From contig NZ_JAFFQC010000015.1 of assembly GCF_016918545.1 (NCBI RefSeq), positions 37,315-101,314 of the forward strand: a stretch of DNA of 64,000 nucleotides, read 5' to 3'. Source of the stretch: Desulfobulbus alkaliphilus (GTDB taxonomy: Bacteria; Desulfobacterota; Desulfobulbia; Desulfobulbales; Desulfobulbaceae). The position numbers were made by a program, and so were the translations under genes. The notes under the pieces were generated by a model. The model made no database searches. It was not told the DNA's origin and saw nothing but the letters and a program-made list of their open reading frames with translations. This document shows positions 20,446 to 29,348 of the stretch, in pieces (position 1 is the stretch's first letter; each line of letters opens with the position of its first letter).

Positions 20446-21288
20446 TCAGCCGCCGTACATGTTTTTTGTTTTTTCCAGTTCGTCGGGAAGATCCTCGGCC
20501 AACACCCGGTATTCTTCAACATTGGTTTGGATATGGGAGGCCAGCGACGCTGGCAGAGTGGCCGGCAGCCCTTCTTTGACGGAGAAGTGTAATTGATTGA
20601 TAATGTATTCGCTCATCTGCAGGATGCCGGTCAGCGATTGGGGAGGGGCCTCGCCGTTTTCGAGATGGTGATCGCGGATAGCCTCGGCAATCGGATCCGG
20701 TATGCGCCATTCCCTGGCCAGAATGTATCCTGTTTCGCAGTGGTCAGTGTGGAAGAGTGCCTGTTCCACCTCGACGATGCCGGGACCATCGGCTGCCAGT
20801 TGTTCGATGAGCAGCAGGAAAGTGTCCTTGTCTGCTTCCATGGCAACAATCAGGCCAATATCATGGAGGATGCCGGATAGGTAGGCATCGTCACCATTGA
20901 TACTGAAAATACGTTCGGCAATCATTTTGCTGCAGATGCCCGAGGCAGCGCTGTGCAGCCACAGCTTTTGGGGTGAAAAAGTTGTGGTGCTCGAACTGCT
21001 GCGAAGCATACCCTGAATAGCATCGGTCACGGCAATGTTGTACAGGTTTTTCATGCCCAGCAGGGCCACGGCACGGGAGATGGAATCAACCTTGCGGGTC
21101 AGGCCGAAATAGGAGCTGTTGACCAGGGTCAGCAGGCGGGCGACCAGGGCCGGATCCATACGGATCACTTCTTCGAAATCCTGCAAGGTGGATTCCTGGT
21201 CGTTGACGAGTTGGACAAGTCGGGTGACAATATGGGGGAGTGTTCTGATTTTTTTAAACTGGAGGATGAGTTTCTCGGCTGCGGTCAT
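20446..21288 (-). CDS. HDOD-domain signalling protein
   Basis: A 280-residue protein covered almost fully by an HDOD domain: [50 protein letters not shown] and [19 protein letters not shown] proteins are catalytically uncertain HD relatives that act as scaffolds in signalling, chemotaxis or surface behaviour. The ATG at 21288 has a GGAG at suitable distance; an ATG at 21330 is the alternative. It lies directly upstream of the hybrid kinase gene. Confidence 0.88.
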   Translation of the reverse strand: MTAAEKLILQFKKIRTLPHIVTRLVQLVNDQESTLQDFEEVIRMDPALVARLLTLVNSSYFGLTRKVDSISRAVALLGMKNLYNIAVTDAIQGMLRSSSSTTTFSPQKLWLHSAASGICSKMIAERIFSINGDDAYLSGILHDIGLIVAMEADKDTFLLLIEQLAADGPGIVEVEQALFHTDHCETGYILAREWRIPDPIAEAIRDHHLENGEAPPQSLTGILQMSEYIINQLHFSVKEGLPATLPASLASHIQTNVEEYRVLAEDLPDELEKTKNMYGG

Positions 21289-21492
21289 GGACGGGCTCCG
21301 TTGGGCTGTGCTCCCCTCTCTGACATGCAACGGGTGCCCATCCGCAAACGGCTGTTTTCACGGTGACTCATTGTTGCTCTGTCCAATACAATTCGTGAAC
21401 AGGTACATAGAAAGCTGCGATGCAAGGTGCTGGTGCGTCTCGATTCAGAAGGGAAAATTCCGTTTCTTGACGAACGCTGACGCAGGGGCTGG

Positions 21493-21855
21493 TCACCCGA
21501 CAACCTCATTTTTCCTGACAGCCTCTGCCTTGATGCGATCCAGGAGTTCCGCCAGCACAGGCTTAATGTTTTCCCGTAGATCGCCGGCAACAACAATAAA
21601 GAGCAGATCGTCTCCCGGGGCGAAGTGTCCAGAGTGTGCTTCGACAAGAATCTCATAGATGCCGGGGCGGTCAAGGTATTCACGACGCAGTTCGCTGATT
21701 TTATCCTGATCGACTTCGATGTCCAGTGCCGTCACCCGGCGATGATCCACCCGTGACCAACTGCGCACCGTGCCGTTATGAATAAGGATCATCCCGACAT
21801 TCTCGGTGAAGTCGGGCCGTTGTTTCAAAGCAGCGATTGTTTTTGAAATATCCAC
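21493..21855 (-). CDS. MoaE-family molybdopterin synthase catalytic subunit-like protein
   Basis: A 120-residue protein with GTG start. The segments GMILIHNGTVRSWSR, YEILVEAHSGHFAPGDDLLFIVVAGDLRENIKPVLAELLDRIKAE follow the MoaE pattern of an N-terminal V-R loop and a central VG-E-L-GD-L strand pair. MoaE transfers sulfur with MoaD to make molybdopterin. No moaD, moaA or moaC lies nearby, and the protein is shorter than classical MoaE (about 150), so it may be a divergent paralogue. Confidence 0.65.
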   Translation of the reverse strand: MDISKTIAALKQRPDFTENVGMILIHNGTVRSWSRVDHRRVTALDIEVDQDKISELRREYLDRPGIYEILVEAHSGHFAPGDDLLFIVVAGDLRENIKPVLAELLDRIKAEAVRKNEVVG

Positions 21856-21870
21856 TAGTATTGTATGAAA

Positions 21871-23292
21871 TTATGGTTTTCTCTTGTGTTCCGGTTTGTA
21901 CAGGGTGACAACTTGCACACGAGAAGGGATGATCAAAGATTCCCCGACTCTGATTAAATTTTTCTCTTGTCGGCCATTTACGGCCAGCAGTTCATGCAGA
22001 GGGACTTCGAAATGCCGGGCTATGGATGAGGTTGTGTCCCCTGGCTGGACAATATAGCGGACGGGAATCGAGCGTGTTGGCATGCTTGCCGGAACCTGGG
22101 TAACAGTGGGCGGGGGGGTGGAAACGGTTTTTCTCACCTTGGTTGCGGCCGGCTGAATGGCTGCCAGCCCAGCCGGTAAACGCAACAGATAGTTTTGCGG
22201 CAGGGGCTGCACTCCGTCCAAGACCGGTTTTCTCAGCGCCGGGTTCAGGCGGGTCAGCTCCTGTTGTGAAATGTTGAAGGTGGTGTGGATTCTGCTTATG
22301 GGCACAGATTGCTGGAGACGGAATGTGACCGTGGCATCGGGACGGTCGAGTCGGATATTGGGATCGGCGTAGAGTTGCCTGGAAACTCTCATGGCGGCGA
22401 GGAATTCTGAATAAAAGTTCCGGGAAGCAAACTTGAAATGCCCCTGGTCATAGGATTTGAAGATGTTTTCATAACAGCCTTTAGCCCTGACAGCCCGAAC
22501 AGTACCGGCTCTGCCGTAGTTATAGGCGGTGATTGCCAGCGGCCAGGTTTTGAGTTGTTCATAATTCGTTTTCAGCAGACGGGCGGCGGCCTGGGTGGAG
22601 ATATACGGATCCAGGCGTTCATCAACGTGATCATTGATGGTCATGTACTCCGAACCGGTTGTGCGGATAAACTGCCAGAGCCCGGCGGCGCCAGCTTTGC
22701 TGTAGGCGGTATAATTGTATGATGATTCGACGTGGGGCAGGTTCAACAGTTCCAGGGGAAGCCCGTGGGCGGCAAAAATCTGCTTGAATTGAGGCAGGTA
22801 TCTGCCGGATCGGACCACACCTCGATGGAAACGGTCTTTCTGGCCGACCTGCATTCGGACGTTGCCCCTGGCTTCGAGATAGGCGGCCTGGTTCCGTGAG
22901 GGGAACAGGGACGCGATATGGCGTTCCTGCCGGGTCTGCGGGGGGGTGCCGTTGCCGAGCTGCAACAGAATGGTGTCAATTTGTTGTCGCGCTGTTTTTA
23001 TTCGCTCGCTGTTGATTCTTGCCGCCCCCGGTACCTGCCGGGGGACCAGTTCGACCACGGTATAGACCCGGTCCAGGTGATTCCGGTCGTGCATGACACC
23101 TTGATTGGTGGTATATTTACCATAAATATTTTCCCAGAATTGCACGTTGGGGCGGATAGATGGGTACAGCGGGAACAGTTCCCCCGCCGAGGAGAATGCA
23201 GGGGAACAGGTGACAGCCAAATGCAGCCAGAAAGTGAGAAACAGGATGGACAATGACCGTTTATGCCCGGCTCGGCAAAGTGAGAGTACCAT
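21871..23292 (-). CDS. mltD: Membrane-bound lytic transglycosylase with LysM domain (MltD-like)
   Basis: A 473-residue exported protein. A basic start and hydrophobic run (RSLSILFLTFWLHLAVTCS) form a signal peptide. The SLT domain (about residues 130-290) has the catalytic E in LNLPHVESSYNYTAYSKAGAAGLWQF and AYNYGRAGTVRAV. A LysM module for peptidoglycan binding ends the protein: RYIVQPGDTTSSIARHFEVP...VNGRQEKNLIRVGESLIIP. Start choice is uncertain: ATGs at 23340 and 23418 are in frame and none has a good ribosome-binding site; 23292 gives the cleanest signal peptide. It cleaves glycan strands to 1,6-anhydro products in the periplasm. Confidence 0.85.
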   Translation of the reverse strand: MVLSLCRAGHKRSLSILFLTFWLHLAVTCSPAFSSAGELFPLYPSIRPNVQFWENIYGKYTTNQGVMHDRNHLDRVYTVVELVPRQVPGAARINSERIKTARQQIDTILLQLGNGTPPQTRQERHIASLFPSRNQAAYLEARGNVRMQVGQKDRFHRGVVRSGRYLPQFKQIFAAHGLPLELLNLPHVESSYNYTAYSKAGAAGLWQFIRTTGSEYMTINDHVDERLDPYISTQAAARLLKTNYEQLKTWPLAITAYNYGRAGTVRAVRAKGCYENIFKSYDQGHFKFASRNFYSEFLAAMRVSRQLYADPNIRLDRPDATVTFRLQQSVPISRIHTTFNISQQELTRLNPALRKPVLDGVQPLPQNYLLRLPAGLAAIQPAATKVRKTVSTPPPTVTQVPASMPTRSIPVRYIVQPGDTTSSIARHFEVPLHELLAVNGRQEKNLIRVGESLIIPSRVQVVTLYKPEHKRKP

Positions 23293-23421
23293 GATACCAA
23301 AACACCGTGAACAAGGGGAAAGGGTTGTTTGCCTGATCATGTACGAGTATTCTAGCACATTATGAGGTGTCCGGCGAGAAAAGTCAGATGTGTCTGGTTG
23401 TTTGTGAACTTTTTCCATTTT

Positions 23422-23632
23422 CCTCGATCCGTGAGCGTTCGTGCGTTAGCTGTATTGTCTGTGACCATTCGATTAACGGAGCCTTTATCAGACGGTTACG
23501 GGCAATGAAGATGGCGTACGGACGGATGACCCCGAAAGTCGGTTGGCGAAGGGTAACATCAAGGATCCCGCAATTATTATATGATACCAGTACGATATAT
23601 CCAAAAGAGAATCCAGCCGTCACGGATTCAGG
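23422..23632 (+). repeat. TGAATCCGTGA-family dispersed element, long form
   Basis: A 211-bp copy starting CCTCGATCCGTGAGCG and ending TCACGGATTCAGG. It contains the module TTACGGGCAATGAAGATGGC shared with the copies at 24946, 45292 and 53765, and the right-hand module ending ATCCAGCCGTCACGGATTC. The left end is slightly diverged. It sits between divergent genes (mltD-like on minus, Nudix on plus). No flanking direct repeat is seen. Confidence 0.85.
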
Positions 23633-23664
23633 AGTTTGACACCGTCCATGGTGACGGCTGACCC

Positions 23665-24150
23665 ATGTATACACCAATCATAGGGACTCTTGGCTATGTT
23701 CTTTCCGCCGATGGGATGCGAACACTTCTTGTCCATCGCAATGCCCGGAGCGACGATGAGCATCTGGGTAAATTCAACGGGCTGGGAGGCAAGATGCTGC
23801 CCGGAGAAGATGTGGTCACCTGCATGAAAAGAGAACTCTTTGAAGAGTCAGGGCTGACCTGCACCACTCTGCAGCTGCGCGGGACAATCAACTGGACCGG
23901 TTTTGGCCCCAGGGGAGAAGACTGGCTTGGTTTTATTTTTCTCATTACCGCATACCATGGGACAGTGCGATCCGGTAATGAAGAAGGTGATCTGGACTGG
24001 CACCTGTTGTCTGATCTCCACCGCCTGCCCATGTGGGAAGGGGATCGATTTTTTCTTCCCCTGGTTTTTGATGGTGACCCCCGTGTTTTTCATGGATTCA
24101 TGCCTTATGCCCAAGGGCGACCAATAGGATGGAATTTTTCCCGGATATGA
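23665..24150 (+). CDS. Nudix hydrolase (MutT family)
   Basis: A 161-residue protein with a full Nudix box GGKMLPGEDVVTCMKRELFE followed by ESGLT (G-x5-E-x7-REUxEExGU). Members hydrolyse nucleoside diphosphates linked to other groups; the layout MYTPIIGTLGYVLSADGMRTLLVHRN resembles oxidised-purine triphosphatases of the MTH1 group, but specificity cannot be read from sequence alone. It starts 33 bp after a dispersed repeat copy. Confidence 0.9.
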   Translation: MYTPIIGTLGYVLSADGMRTLLVHRNARSDDEHLGKFNGLGGKMLPGEDVVTCMKRELFEESGLTCTTLQLRGTINWTGFGPRGEDWLGFIFLITAYHGTVRSGNEEGDLDWHLLSDLHRLPMWEGDRFFLPLVFDGDPRVFHGFMPYAQGRPIGWNFSRI

Positions 24151-24311
24151 GGACCCTTTGGAAAAAACGAGTTCCTGTTGGTCCTTCTAAGCAAAGTCCT
24201 TGCGTTAGGAGGGGCAGCTCTGTATAGTGATGCCCTGTTTAGTTCTGTCATGATTTCGGAAGGTTAAGGTTTTACAACCTTTTCGGCAACTTAAAAGTCT
24301 GGGGAAGTGTC

Positions 24312-24626
24312 ATGGGAAATAATTCGGAATTGGTTCGTCTTGAGGAGTTTGTCGATAAACTGTTGACGAAATACAATCAGCTCAAATCAGAGTATCTATC
24401 CCTGCGTGATACGCTGGCAGAGCGTGATGCTGAATGTGCTGACCTGAAAAACTCAATATCCAATCTGAGTAACGAACGAAGCGAAGTCGGCAGTCGGGTT
24501 GCCGGTCTGGTTGACCGTATCGAGCAATGGGAGAATGAGCAGGTCCCTCTGAGCCAGGAGCCGGTTGAACAGCATGGTGGTCCGCAGGGTTCTCTCTTCG
24601 GCGGCGATGCCGGCAATAAGGAATAA
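24312..24626 (+). CDS. zapB: ZapB-like coiled-coil cell division protein
   Basis: A 104-residue protein that is almost wholly coiled coil (LEEFVDKLLTKYNQLKSEYLSLRDTLAERDAE...), with a short disordered glycine-rich tail ending LFGGDAGNKE. Its size, heptad pattern and position directly before zapA fit ZapB, which links the Z-ring-associated ZapA to the chromosome. Coiled coils are poorly diagnostic, so the name depends on the neighbour. Confidence 0.7.
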   Translation: MGNNSELVRLEEFVDKLLTKYNQLKSEYLSLRDTLAERDAECADLKNSISNLSNERSEVGSRVAGLVDRIEQWENEQVPLSQEPVEQHGGPQGSLFGGDAGNKE

Positions 24627-24646
24627 TATTCAGGTACTGATAATCG

Positions 24647-24934
24647 ATGCAGGACCGTCTTGTTCGTTTTCATTTGTTCGGACAGGAATTCACTTTTTAC
24701 AGTGACGCTCCCGAAGATGAAGTTGAGGCGGTTTTGCAGCTGCTTCGTGATGAACTGGAAGCCAACGAGAAAGTGAGTCGAAGTTCGGTACCCTCCAGCA
24801 AGGTACTCGTGCTGGGCTGTTTGCGAATGGCAGCGAAATATATGCAGGTACATCAGGAGTACCAAGAATATCGCCACCTGCAGGAACGAACAGTTGATCG
24901 CTTGATCGATAAAATCTCCTCCGGTATGGACTGA
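24647..24934 (+). CDS. zapA: Cell division protein ZapA
   Basis: A 95-residue protein with the ZapA core: VRFHLFGQEFTFYSDAPEDEVEAVLQLLRDEL then a C-terminal helix MAAKYMQVHQEYQEYRHLQERTVDRLIDKI. ZapA bundles FtsZ filaments at the division site. It is 20 bp after the ZapB-like gene. The order zapA, small RNA, rny is common in related bacteria. Confidence 0.88.
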   Translation: MQDRLVRFHLFGQEFTFYSDAPEDEVEAVLQLLRDELEANEKVSRSSVPSSKVLVLGCLRMAAKYMQVHQEYQEYRHLQERTVDRLIDKISSGMD

Positions 24935-24945
24935 GTGGCAACGAA

Positions 24946-25158
24946 CTGAATCCGTGACGGCTGGACTCTTGTGTTGGATATATCTTTTTGCAATAACATT
25001 ATAATTGCAGTTGATCCCTTGAAAATACCTTGCACCAGCCGTTCGGGGCATCCGTCCGCACGCCATCTTCATTGCCCGTAACCGTCCGATAAAGTATACT
25101 TTAATTGAAAGGTTACGAACAACGAAGCTGACGTACGGACGAACGCTCACGGATTCAG
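24946..25158 (-). repeat. TGAATCCGTGA-family dispersed element, long form with 7-bp flanking direct repeat
   Basis: The best preserved long copy (213 bp), inverted relative to the others. Its ends are CTGAATCCGTGAC and CGCTCACGGATTCAG. It is flanked by the direct repeat CAACGAA (24939-24945 and 25159-25165), which looks like a target-site duplication. Inside are the palindrome TAAAGTATACTTTA (25090-25103) and a stem TGCAAT/ATTGCA. It lies 11 bp after zapA and just before the 6S RNA promoter. Confidence 0.92.
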
Positions 25159-25172
25159 CAACGAATAATCAT

Positions 25173-25206
25173 TTTGTTCGATGATTCGATCGGCTATAAT
25201 GGAGAT
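25173..25206 (+). promoter_or_regulatory. Promoter of the 6S RNA candidate
   Basis: A perfect -10 box TATAAT lies at 25195-25200. A -35-like TTGTTC lies at 25174-25179 with a short 15-bp spacer. Transcription would begin near 25207. Confidence 0.55.
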
Positions 25207-25390
25207 GAACAGTTCCCCTGCTCTGTTGGTGATCGGCGGAGTATTGAGCCAACTCCTATGATTAGGGCAGCCTTACAGTCGGATTATGGAAATCTTCATT
25301 GATTTGCAGACGTCGGCAGAGGCACTGCCCACCTAATGATAATTAGGTTTAATCATTTCGTCGACACGGCAGCGCGGGGGATTCTTACCA
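25207..25390 (+). ncRNA. ssrS: 6S RNA candidate
   Basis: No protein-coding frame is plausible here. A transcript of about 180 nt from the TATAAT promoter would have its ends paired (AGTTCCCCTGCTCTG near 25216 with CAGCGCGGGGGAT near 25370), leaving a large internal bubble. The 3' half contains CACCTAAT...ATTAGG, a small hairpin, followed by CGGCAGC, an arrangement like the 3' side of known 6S RNAs. The gene lies between zapA and rny, the usual 6S position in related bacteria (and zapA-ssrS in enterics). 6S RNA sequesters the sigma-70 holoenzyme in stationary phase. A covariance-model score is not available. Confidence 0.65.
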
Positions 25391-25788
25391 GCGAATAAAC
25401 GCTGTTGACAATATGCACCGAAGGAATGGTGCCCAAGGGAAAGAGTACTGGTTTGCTACGGACAAGGCAGGTTTTGATACGACCAACAACCCTGATGCGA
25501 TCAGGTTTACCATATATGTACATGCGTAACCCTTCACGCAGACTGTGTTTAGGGAAAAACCGAGGCAAACTCTGAGCCGCGCCCGGTTTTTCCGCACGTT
25601 TTCACATTGAAAACCATTGGACCGCCCCAGGGGAAAATCCTGCCGGCGCGGTTTGTTGTTGTCTCTCCACCTCCGCCGTATCCCCCCTGTATTCCCTTCT
25701 TTTTTTGACTTGTTGCCACAACTTCACCCTTTTGAATGTTTAACAGGGCAGTTGGTGCAGTGTAGAGATATTCGACAGGTATAATGTC
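25391..25788 (+). other. Structured non-coding stretch upstream of rny
   Basis: About 400 bp with no credible gene. It holds several hairpins: GCACC...GGTGC (about 25415-25433), CCTGAT-GCG-ATCAGG (about 25492-25506), and a 10-bp stem GGAAAAACCG (25553-25562) with CGGTTTTTCC (25584-25593). A TTGACA at 25405-25410 could be a -35 box. The stretch could be a second small RNA or the long 5' leader of rny. Confidence 0.4.
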
Positions 25789-27354
25789 ATGGAACTAACT
25801 GTAATGACTCTGCTTTTAGCGCTGGTTAACCTTGTGGCCGGCTTGGTTGTCGGGGTGCTTCTGCGCAAGCGGTTGGTGGAAGGCAACCAGCGAAATATTG
25901 AATTACAGGGCCGGCAGATCATTGAAAATTCCATCAGCGAAGCCGAGCAGATCAAAAAGGAGGCATTGCTTCAGGCGAAGGAAGAAGCCTTTTTGATCAA
26001 GCAGGATGCCGAACGTGAACTTAAGGCCAACCGGCAGGAGATCAAGGAGGACCAGCGCAGATTAAATCGTAAATTTGACGATATCCAGCGCGAATTCCAG
26101 ATTCTTGAAGAAAAACAGGCCAGTTTGAAATATCGGGAAGAGAACCTTGAAAAAAATGAAGGCAGGGTTGTCGAAAAGCAGAGCGAGTTGGATATACTGA
26201 TTGATGAGCAGCGGTACAAGCTGGAACAGATCGCCGGGATTGACCGGGACGAAGCCAAGAAACAGCTGATGCTTTCCATTGAAAGCGAGGCCCGTATGGA
26301 GTGCGCCAAGAGGCTGTCCCGCATTGAAAATGAGATGAAGATCGAAGCCGATCGCAAAGCAAAAAATATCCTGGCCCTGGCCATTGCCCGCTATGCAGGT
26401 GATTATGTGGCGGATAAGACCGTCTCCGTGGTCCCCCTGCCCAATGAGGAGATGAAAGGACGGATAATAGGCAGAGAAGGTCGTAATATCAGAGCAATAG
26501 AAGCTGCCACCGGTATTGACATTATCATCGACGACACCCCGGAAGCGGTTATCCTGTCCGGATTTAATCCTGTTCGCCGGGAAGTGGCCCGGCTGGCTCT
26601 GGAGCAACTCATCGCCGATGGCCGTATTCATCCAGCCCGCATCGAGGAGGTGGTGCATAAGGTAGCGGAAGAACTCGAGGTCGGGATTCGGGAGTCGGGT
26701 GAGCAGGCGACCTTTGATGTCGGTGCCCATGGCTTGCACGTTGATCTGATCAACCTTATTGGACGACTTAAATACCGCACCAGTTATGGCCAGAATATCC
26801 TCCAACACTCTCTAGAGGTTGCCTTTCTCTGCGGGGTGATGGCGGCTGAACTGGGTCTGGATATCAAAAAAGCCAAACGTGCCGGTCTGCTCCATGATAT
26901 CGGCAAAGCCGTGGATCACGAAGTCGAGGGTTCCCACGCCATCATCGGCCGCGATCTGGCCCGGAAATATGGAGAGGCCGAGGATATAGTCTATGCCATA
27001 GGTTCGCACCATGAAGATCTGCCGCCCAAAAGTGTCCTTGACGTCCTGGTGCAGTCTGCTGATGCCCTTTCCGGAGCCAGACCGGGCGCCAGAAAAGAGA
27101 TGTTGCAGGGGTACGTGAAACGGCTTGAAGATCTGGAACACATTGCCAACGGTTTTAATGGGGTTGAAAAATCGTACGCCATTCAGGCTGGAAGGGATCT
27201 GCGCATCATTGTTGACAGCCAGAAAATAAAAGATGAGGAAACTACGCTGCTCAGTCGAGACATAGCCAAGGCCATTGAAGAGCAGCTGACCTATCCAGGC
27301 CAGATCCGGGTGACGGTCATCCGTGAGACAAGAGCCGTTGAATATGCCAAGTAA
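25789..27354 (+). CDS. rny: Ribonuclease Y
   Basis: A 521-residue membrane-anchored endoribonuclease that starts mRNA decay. In order: an N-terminal transmembrane helix ([18 protein letters not shown]), a long coiled coil (about 25-200), a KH RNA-binding domain ([25 protein letters not shown]), and an HD domain with the HD pair in [15 protein letters not shown] and GSHHED. Length matches the family (about 520). tyrS follows 12 bp downstream, implying cotranscription. Confidence 0.97.
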   Translation: MELTVMTLLLALVNLVAGLVVGVLLRKRLVEGNQRNIELQGRQIIENSISEAEQIKKEALLQAKEEAFLIKQDAERELKANRQEIKEDQRRLNRKFDDIQREFQILEEKQASLKYREENLEKNEGRVVEKQSELDILIDEQRYKLEQIAGIDRDEAKKQLMLSIESEARMECAKRLSRIENEMKIEADRKAKNILALAIARYAGDYVADKTVSVVPLPNEEMKGRIIGREGRNIRAIEAATGIDIIIDDTPEAVILSGFNPVRREVARLALEQLIADGRIHPARIEEVVHKVAEELEVGIRESGEQATFDVGAHGLHVDLINLIGRLKYRTSYGQNILQHSLEVAFLCGVMAAELGLDIKKAKRAGLLHDIGKAVDHEVEGSHAIIGRDLARKYGEAEDIVYAIGSHHEDLPPKSVLDVLVQSADALSGARPGARKEMLQGYVKRLEDLEHIANGFNGVEKSYAIQAGRDLRIIVDSQKIKDEETTLLSRDIAKAIEEQLTYPGQIRVTVIRETRAVEYAK

Positions 27355-27366
27355 CCGGGGGAAAAC

Positions 27367-28581
27367 ATGAAATCGGTAGATGAGCAGATTGCCCTGATTG
27401 AACGGGGGACCGTTGATTTTCATTCCAGGGAGGACCTGGTTAAAAAACTGACCAGGTCACTGGAAACCGAGGTCCCCTTGACCATCAAGGCGGGATTTGA
27501 TCCAACCGCTCCGGATCTGCATCTCGGCCATACAGTCCTCATTCAGAAATTGCGGCATTTTCAACTGTTGGGCCATCAGGTACATTTTCTGATCGGTGAT
27601 TTCACCGGTCTGATCGGAGACCCTTCCGGTAAGTCCGACACCAGGCCGCCTTTGACCCGTGAGGATGTGGAGAGCAATGCCGAGACCTACAAGGAGCAGG
27701 TTTTCAAGATTCTCGACCCGGAAAAGACCCTGGTTGTCTTCAACTCGACCTGGCTGGGACAGCTGACCTCCTATGATATGATTCGCCTGGCCTCGGAACT
27801 CACCGTTGCCCGGATGCTCGAACGCGATGACTTCAAAAAACGATTTGAGGCAAATAAGCCGATCTCGATTCACGAGTTCCTCTATCCCCTTATTCAGGGG
27901 TATGATTCGGTGGCCATGCAAGCTGATGTGGAGCTGGGCGGCACTGACCAGTTGTTCAATCTGCTCATGGGGCGTGATCTGCAGCGAAGCCGCGGCCAGG
28001 AACCGCAGGTGGTGCTGACCGTACCGCTGCTGGAAGGCCTGGACGGCGTCAACAAAATGAGTAAATCGCTGGGTAACTATATCGGTATCTCGGAACCGCC
28101 GGACACGATTTTCGGTAAGGTGATGTCCATCAGTGATGAGCTGATGTTCCGATACTATGAGTTGCTCAGTGACCTGTCCCTGGCGGAAATTGCCCAACTG
28201 CAGCAGGAGGTCGCCGCGGGCAATGTGCACCCCAAAGCTGCCAAGGTTGGCCTGGCCAAGGAATTGGTTGCCAGGTTTCATAACCAGCAAGCGGCGGATG
28301 AGGCGGAGCGGAATTTTGAACAGGTGTTTGCCCGGCACGAAACGCCTGATACGGTTGACGAGGTGCGGTTGATCGTCGAGGAAGATCAGATCTGGGTGCC
28401 GAAACTGCTGGTGGATGCCGGCCTGGTGAAGTCAACCTCCGAAGGTCGACGTCTGATGCAGCAGCAGGCGGTTTCCATTGACGGCAGCAAGGTAGAGGAC
28501 AGCAACGCCGTTGTGCCCGCAACGGGAACATTGCTGCTCAAGGTCGGTAAACGACGCTTCTGCAGGGTTCTTTTCTCGTGA
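27367..28581 (+). CDS. tyrS: Tyrosyl-tRNA synthetase
   Basis: A 404-residue class Ic synthetase that charges tRNA-Tyr. Seen are the HIGH-type motif HLGH in [13 protein letters not shown], the KMSKS loop [11 protein letters not shown], and a C-terminal S4 RNA-binding domain ([31 protein letters not shown]). The sequence type with [14 protein letters not shown] is the long, TyrZ-like form. It shares an operon with rny. Confidence 0.97.
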   Translation: MKSVDEQIALIERGTVDFHSREDLVKKLTRSLETEVPLTIKAGFDPTAPDLHLGHTVLIQKLRHFQLLGHQVHFLIGDFTGLIGDPSGKSDTRPPLTREDVESNAETYKEQVFKILDPEKTLVVFNSTWLGQLTSYDMIRLASELTVARMLERDDFKKRFEANKPISIHEFLYPLIQGYDSVAMQADVELGGTDQLFNLLMGRDLQRSRGQEPQVVLTVPLLEGLDGVNKMSKSLGNYIGISEPPDTIFGKVMSISDELMFRYYELLSDLSLAEIAQLQQEVAAGNVHPKAAKVGLAKELVARFHNQQAADEAERNFEQVFARHETPDTVDEVRLIVEEDQIWVPKLLVDAGLVKSTSEGRRLMQQQAVSIDGSKVEDSNAVVPATGTLLLKVGKRRFCRVLFS

Positions 28582-28618
28582 TTGGTCTCCACGTGCAGGG
28601 ATGAACAAGGGCTTTATC

Positions 28619-28741
28619 CTGAATCCGTGAGCGGGCGCTCAGGAGGGTGGCTGGTGAAAGTGTTTGGTAAGAATTTTCCTGAATTACACCCTGATTACAG
28701 GAAAATAAATCCTTTAAAGAATTCAGCCGTCACGGATTCAG
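28619..28741 (+). repeat. TGAATCCGTGA-family dispersed element, short form
   Basis: A 123-bp copy with intact ends CTGAATCCGTGAGCG and CGTCACGGATTCAG and a diverged centre. It lies 37 bp after tyrS, next to a terminator, between convergent genes. Confidence 0.85.
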
Positions 28742-28750
28742 GAAACAAAA

Positions 28751-28783
28751 AAAGCGGCTTTCCAGCAAGGGAAAGCCGCTTTT
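28751..28783. terminator. Bidirectional terminator between tyrS and the Fur-family gene
   Basis: AAAGCGGCTTTCC and GGAAAGCCGCTTT form a 13-bp stem with A-run before and T-run after, so it can stop transcription from both convergent genes. Confidence 0.85.
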
Positions 28784-28806
28784 GTCGGTTGAATTTGGGG
28801 TTGTGA

Positions 28807-29229
28807 TCAGTCCGTGGTGTCGGGGTGGGGCTTTTTTTCCCGACAGGTGGGGCATATGCCGGAGAATTCGACGTGATGGCCCATAATTAAGTAGGGTGTG
28901 GTCTCGGTGGCTTGGGCGACAAGCTCCTGAATGACCGGGACATCGATATCATCGACCTTGCCACAGGAAGAGCAGCGGATATGATAGTGATCTTCCGTGG
29001 TGGCATCAAAGCGTTTCTGAGTGCCGCCAACCTCCAGCTTGAGAATCATACCGCTGTCGGCCATCAAATCAAGGTTACGGTAGACCGTGCCAAGACCGAT
29101 GCGCGGCAGGCGCTTGCGAACCATGTCATACAGTTCGCTCGCTGTAGGATGACTTGTTACTTTTGCCAACTCTTCCAGAATGATCTGGCGTTGGGTTGTC
29201 AGTCGGATCATGGGTGCAGGTGCGTTCAT
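28807..29229 (-). CDS. Fur-family metalloregulator (Fur/PerR type)
   Basis: A 140-residue repressor. The N-terminal winged helix (TTQRQIILEELAK...TASELYDMVRKRLPRIGLGTVYRNLDLM) is followed by the dimerisation/metal domain with HYHIRCSSCGKVDDID and two CxxC pairs (CSSC, CPTC) that bind structural zinc. The family contains Fur (iron), PerR (peroxide) and Zur (zinc). The short size and GTVYRNLDLM form favour PerR-like, but the sensor residues cannot decide this. The upstream region has an AT-rich operator-like palindrome. Confidence 0.88.
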   Translation of the reverse strand: MNAPAPMIRLTTQRQIILEELAKVTSHPTASELYDMVRKRLPRIGLGTVYRNLDLMADSGMILKLEVGGTQKRFDATTEDHYHIRCSSCGKVDDIDVPVIQELVAQATETTPYLIMGHHVEFSGICPTCREKKPHPDTTD

Positions 29230-29258
29230 CGTCAGTACGGTATCCTTAAAAAAGTTTA

Positions 29259-29276
29259 GTGAATAATTGTTATCAT
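29259..29276. promoter_or_regulatory. Fur/PerR-type operator candidate
   Basis: TGAATAA-TTG-TTATCA reads as an imperfect inverted repeat close to Fur and PerR box patterns. It lies about 30 bp upstream of the Fur-family gene, suggesting autoregulation. This is weak because such AT-rich motifs arise by chance. Confidence 0.35.
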
Positions 29277-29348
29277 AAAAATTTTACCATTCACTTTGTT
29301 TTTTTGTCAAGTAAGAAGGCTGTTCACAAAAAGTAATATGTTGGAAAA

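Noticed and set aside
23422..25158. The dispersed repeats as a second CRISPR array
   Set aside because: The copies are 118-213 bp, far apart, internally structured and separated by genes, not by uniform spacers.
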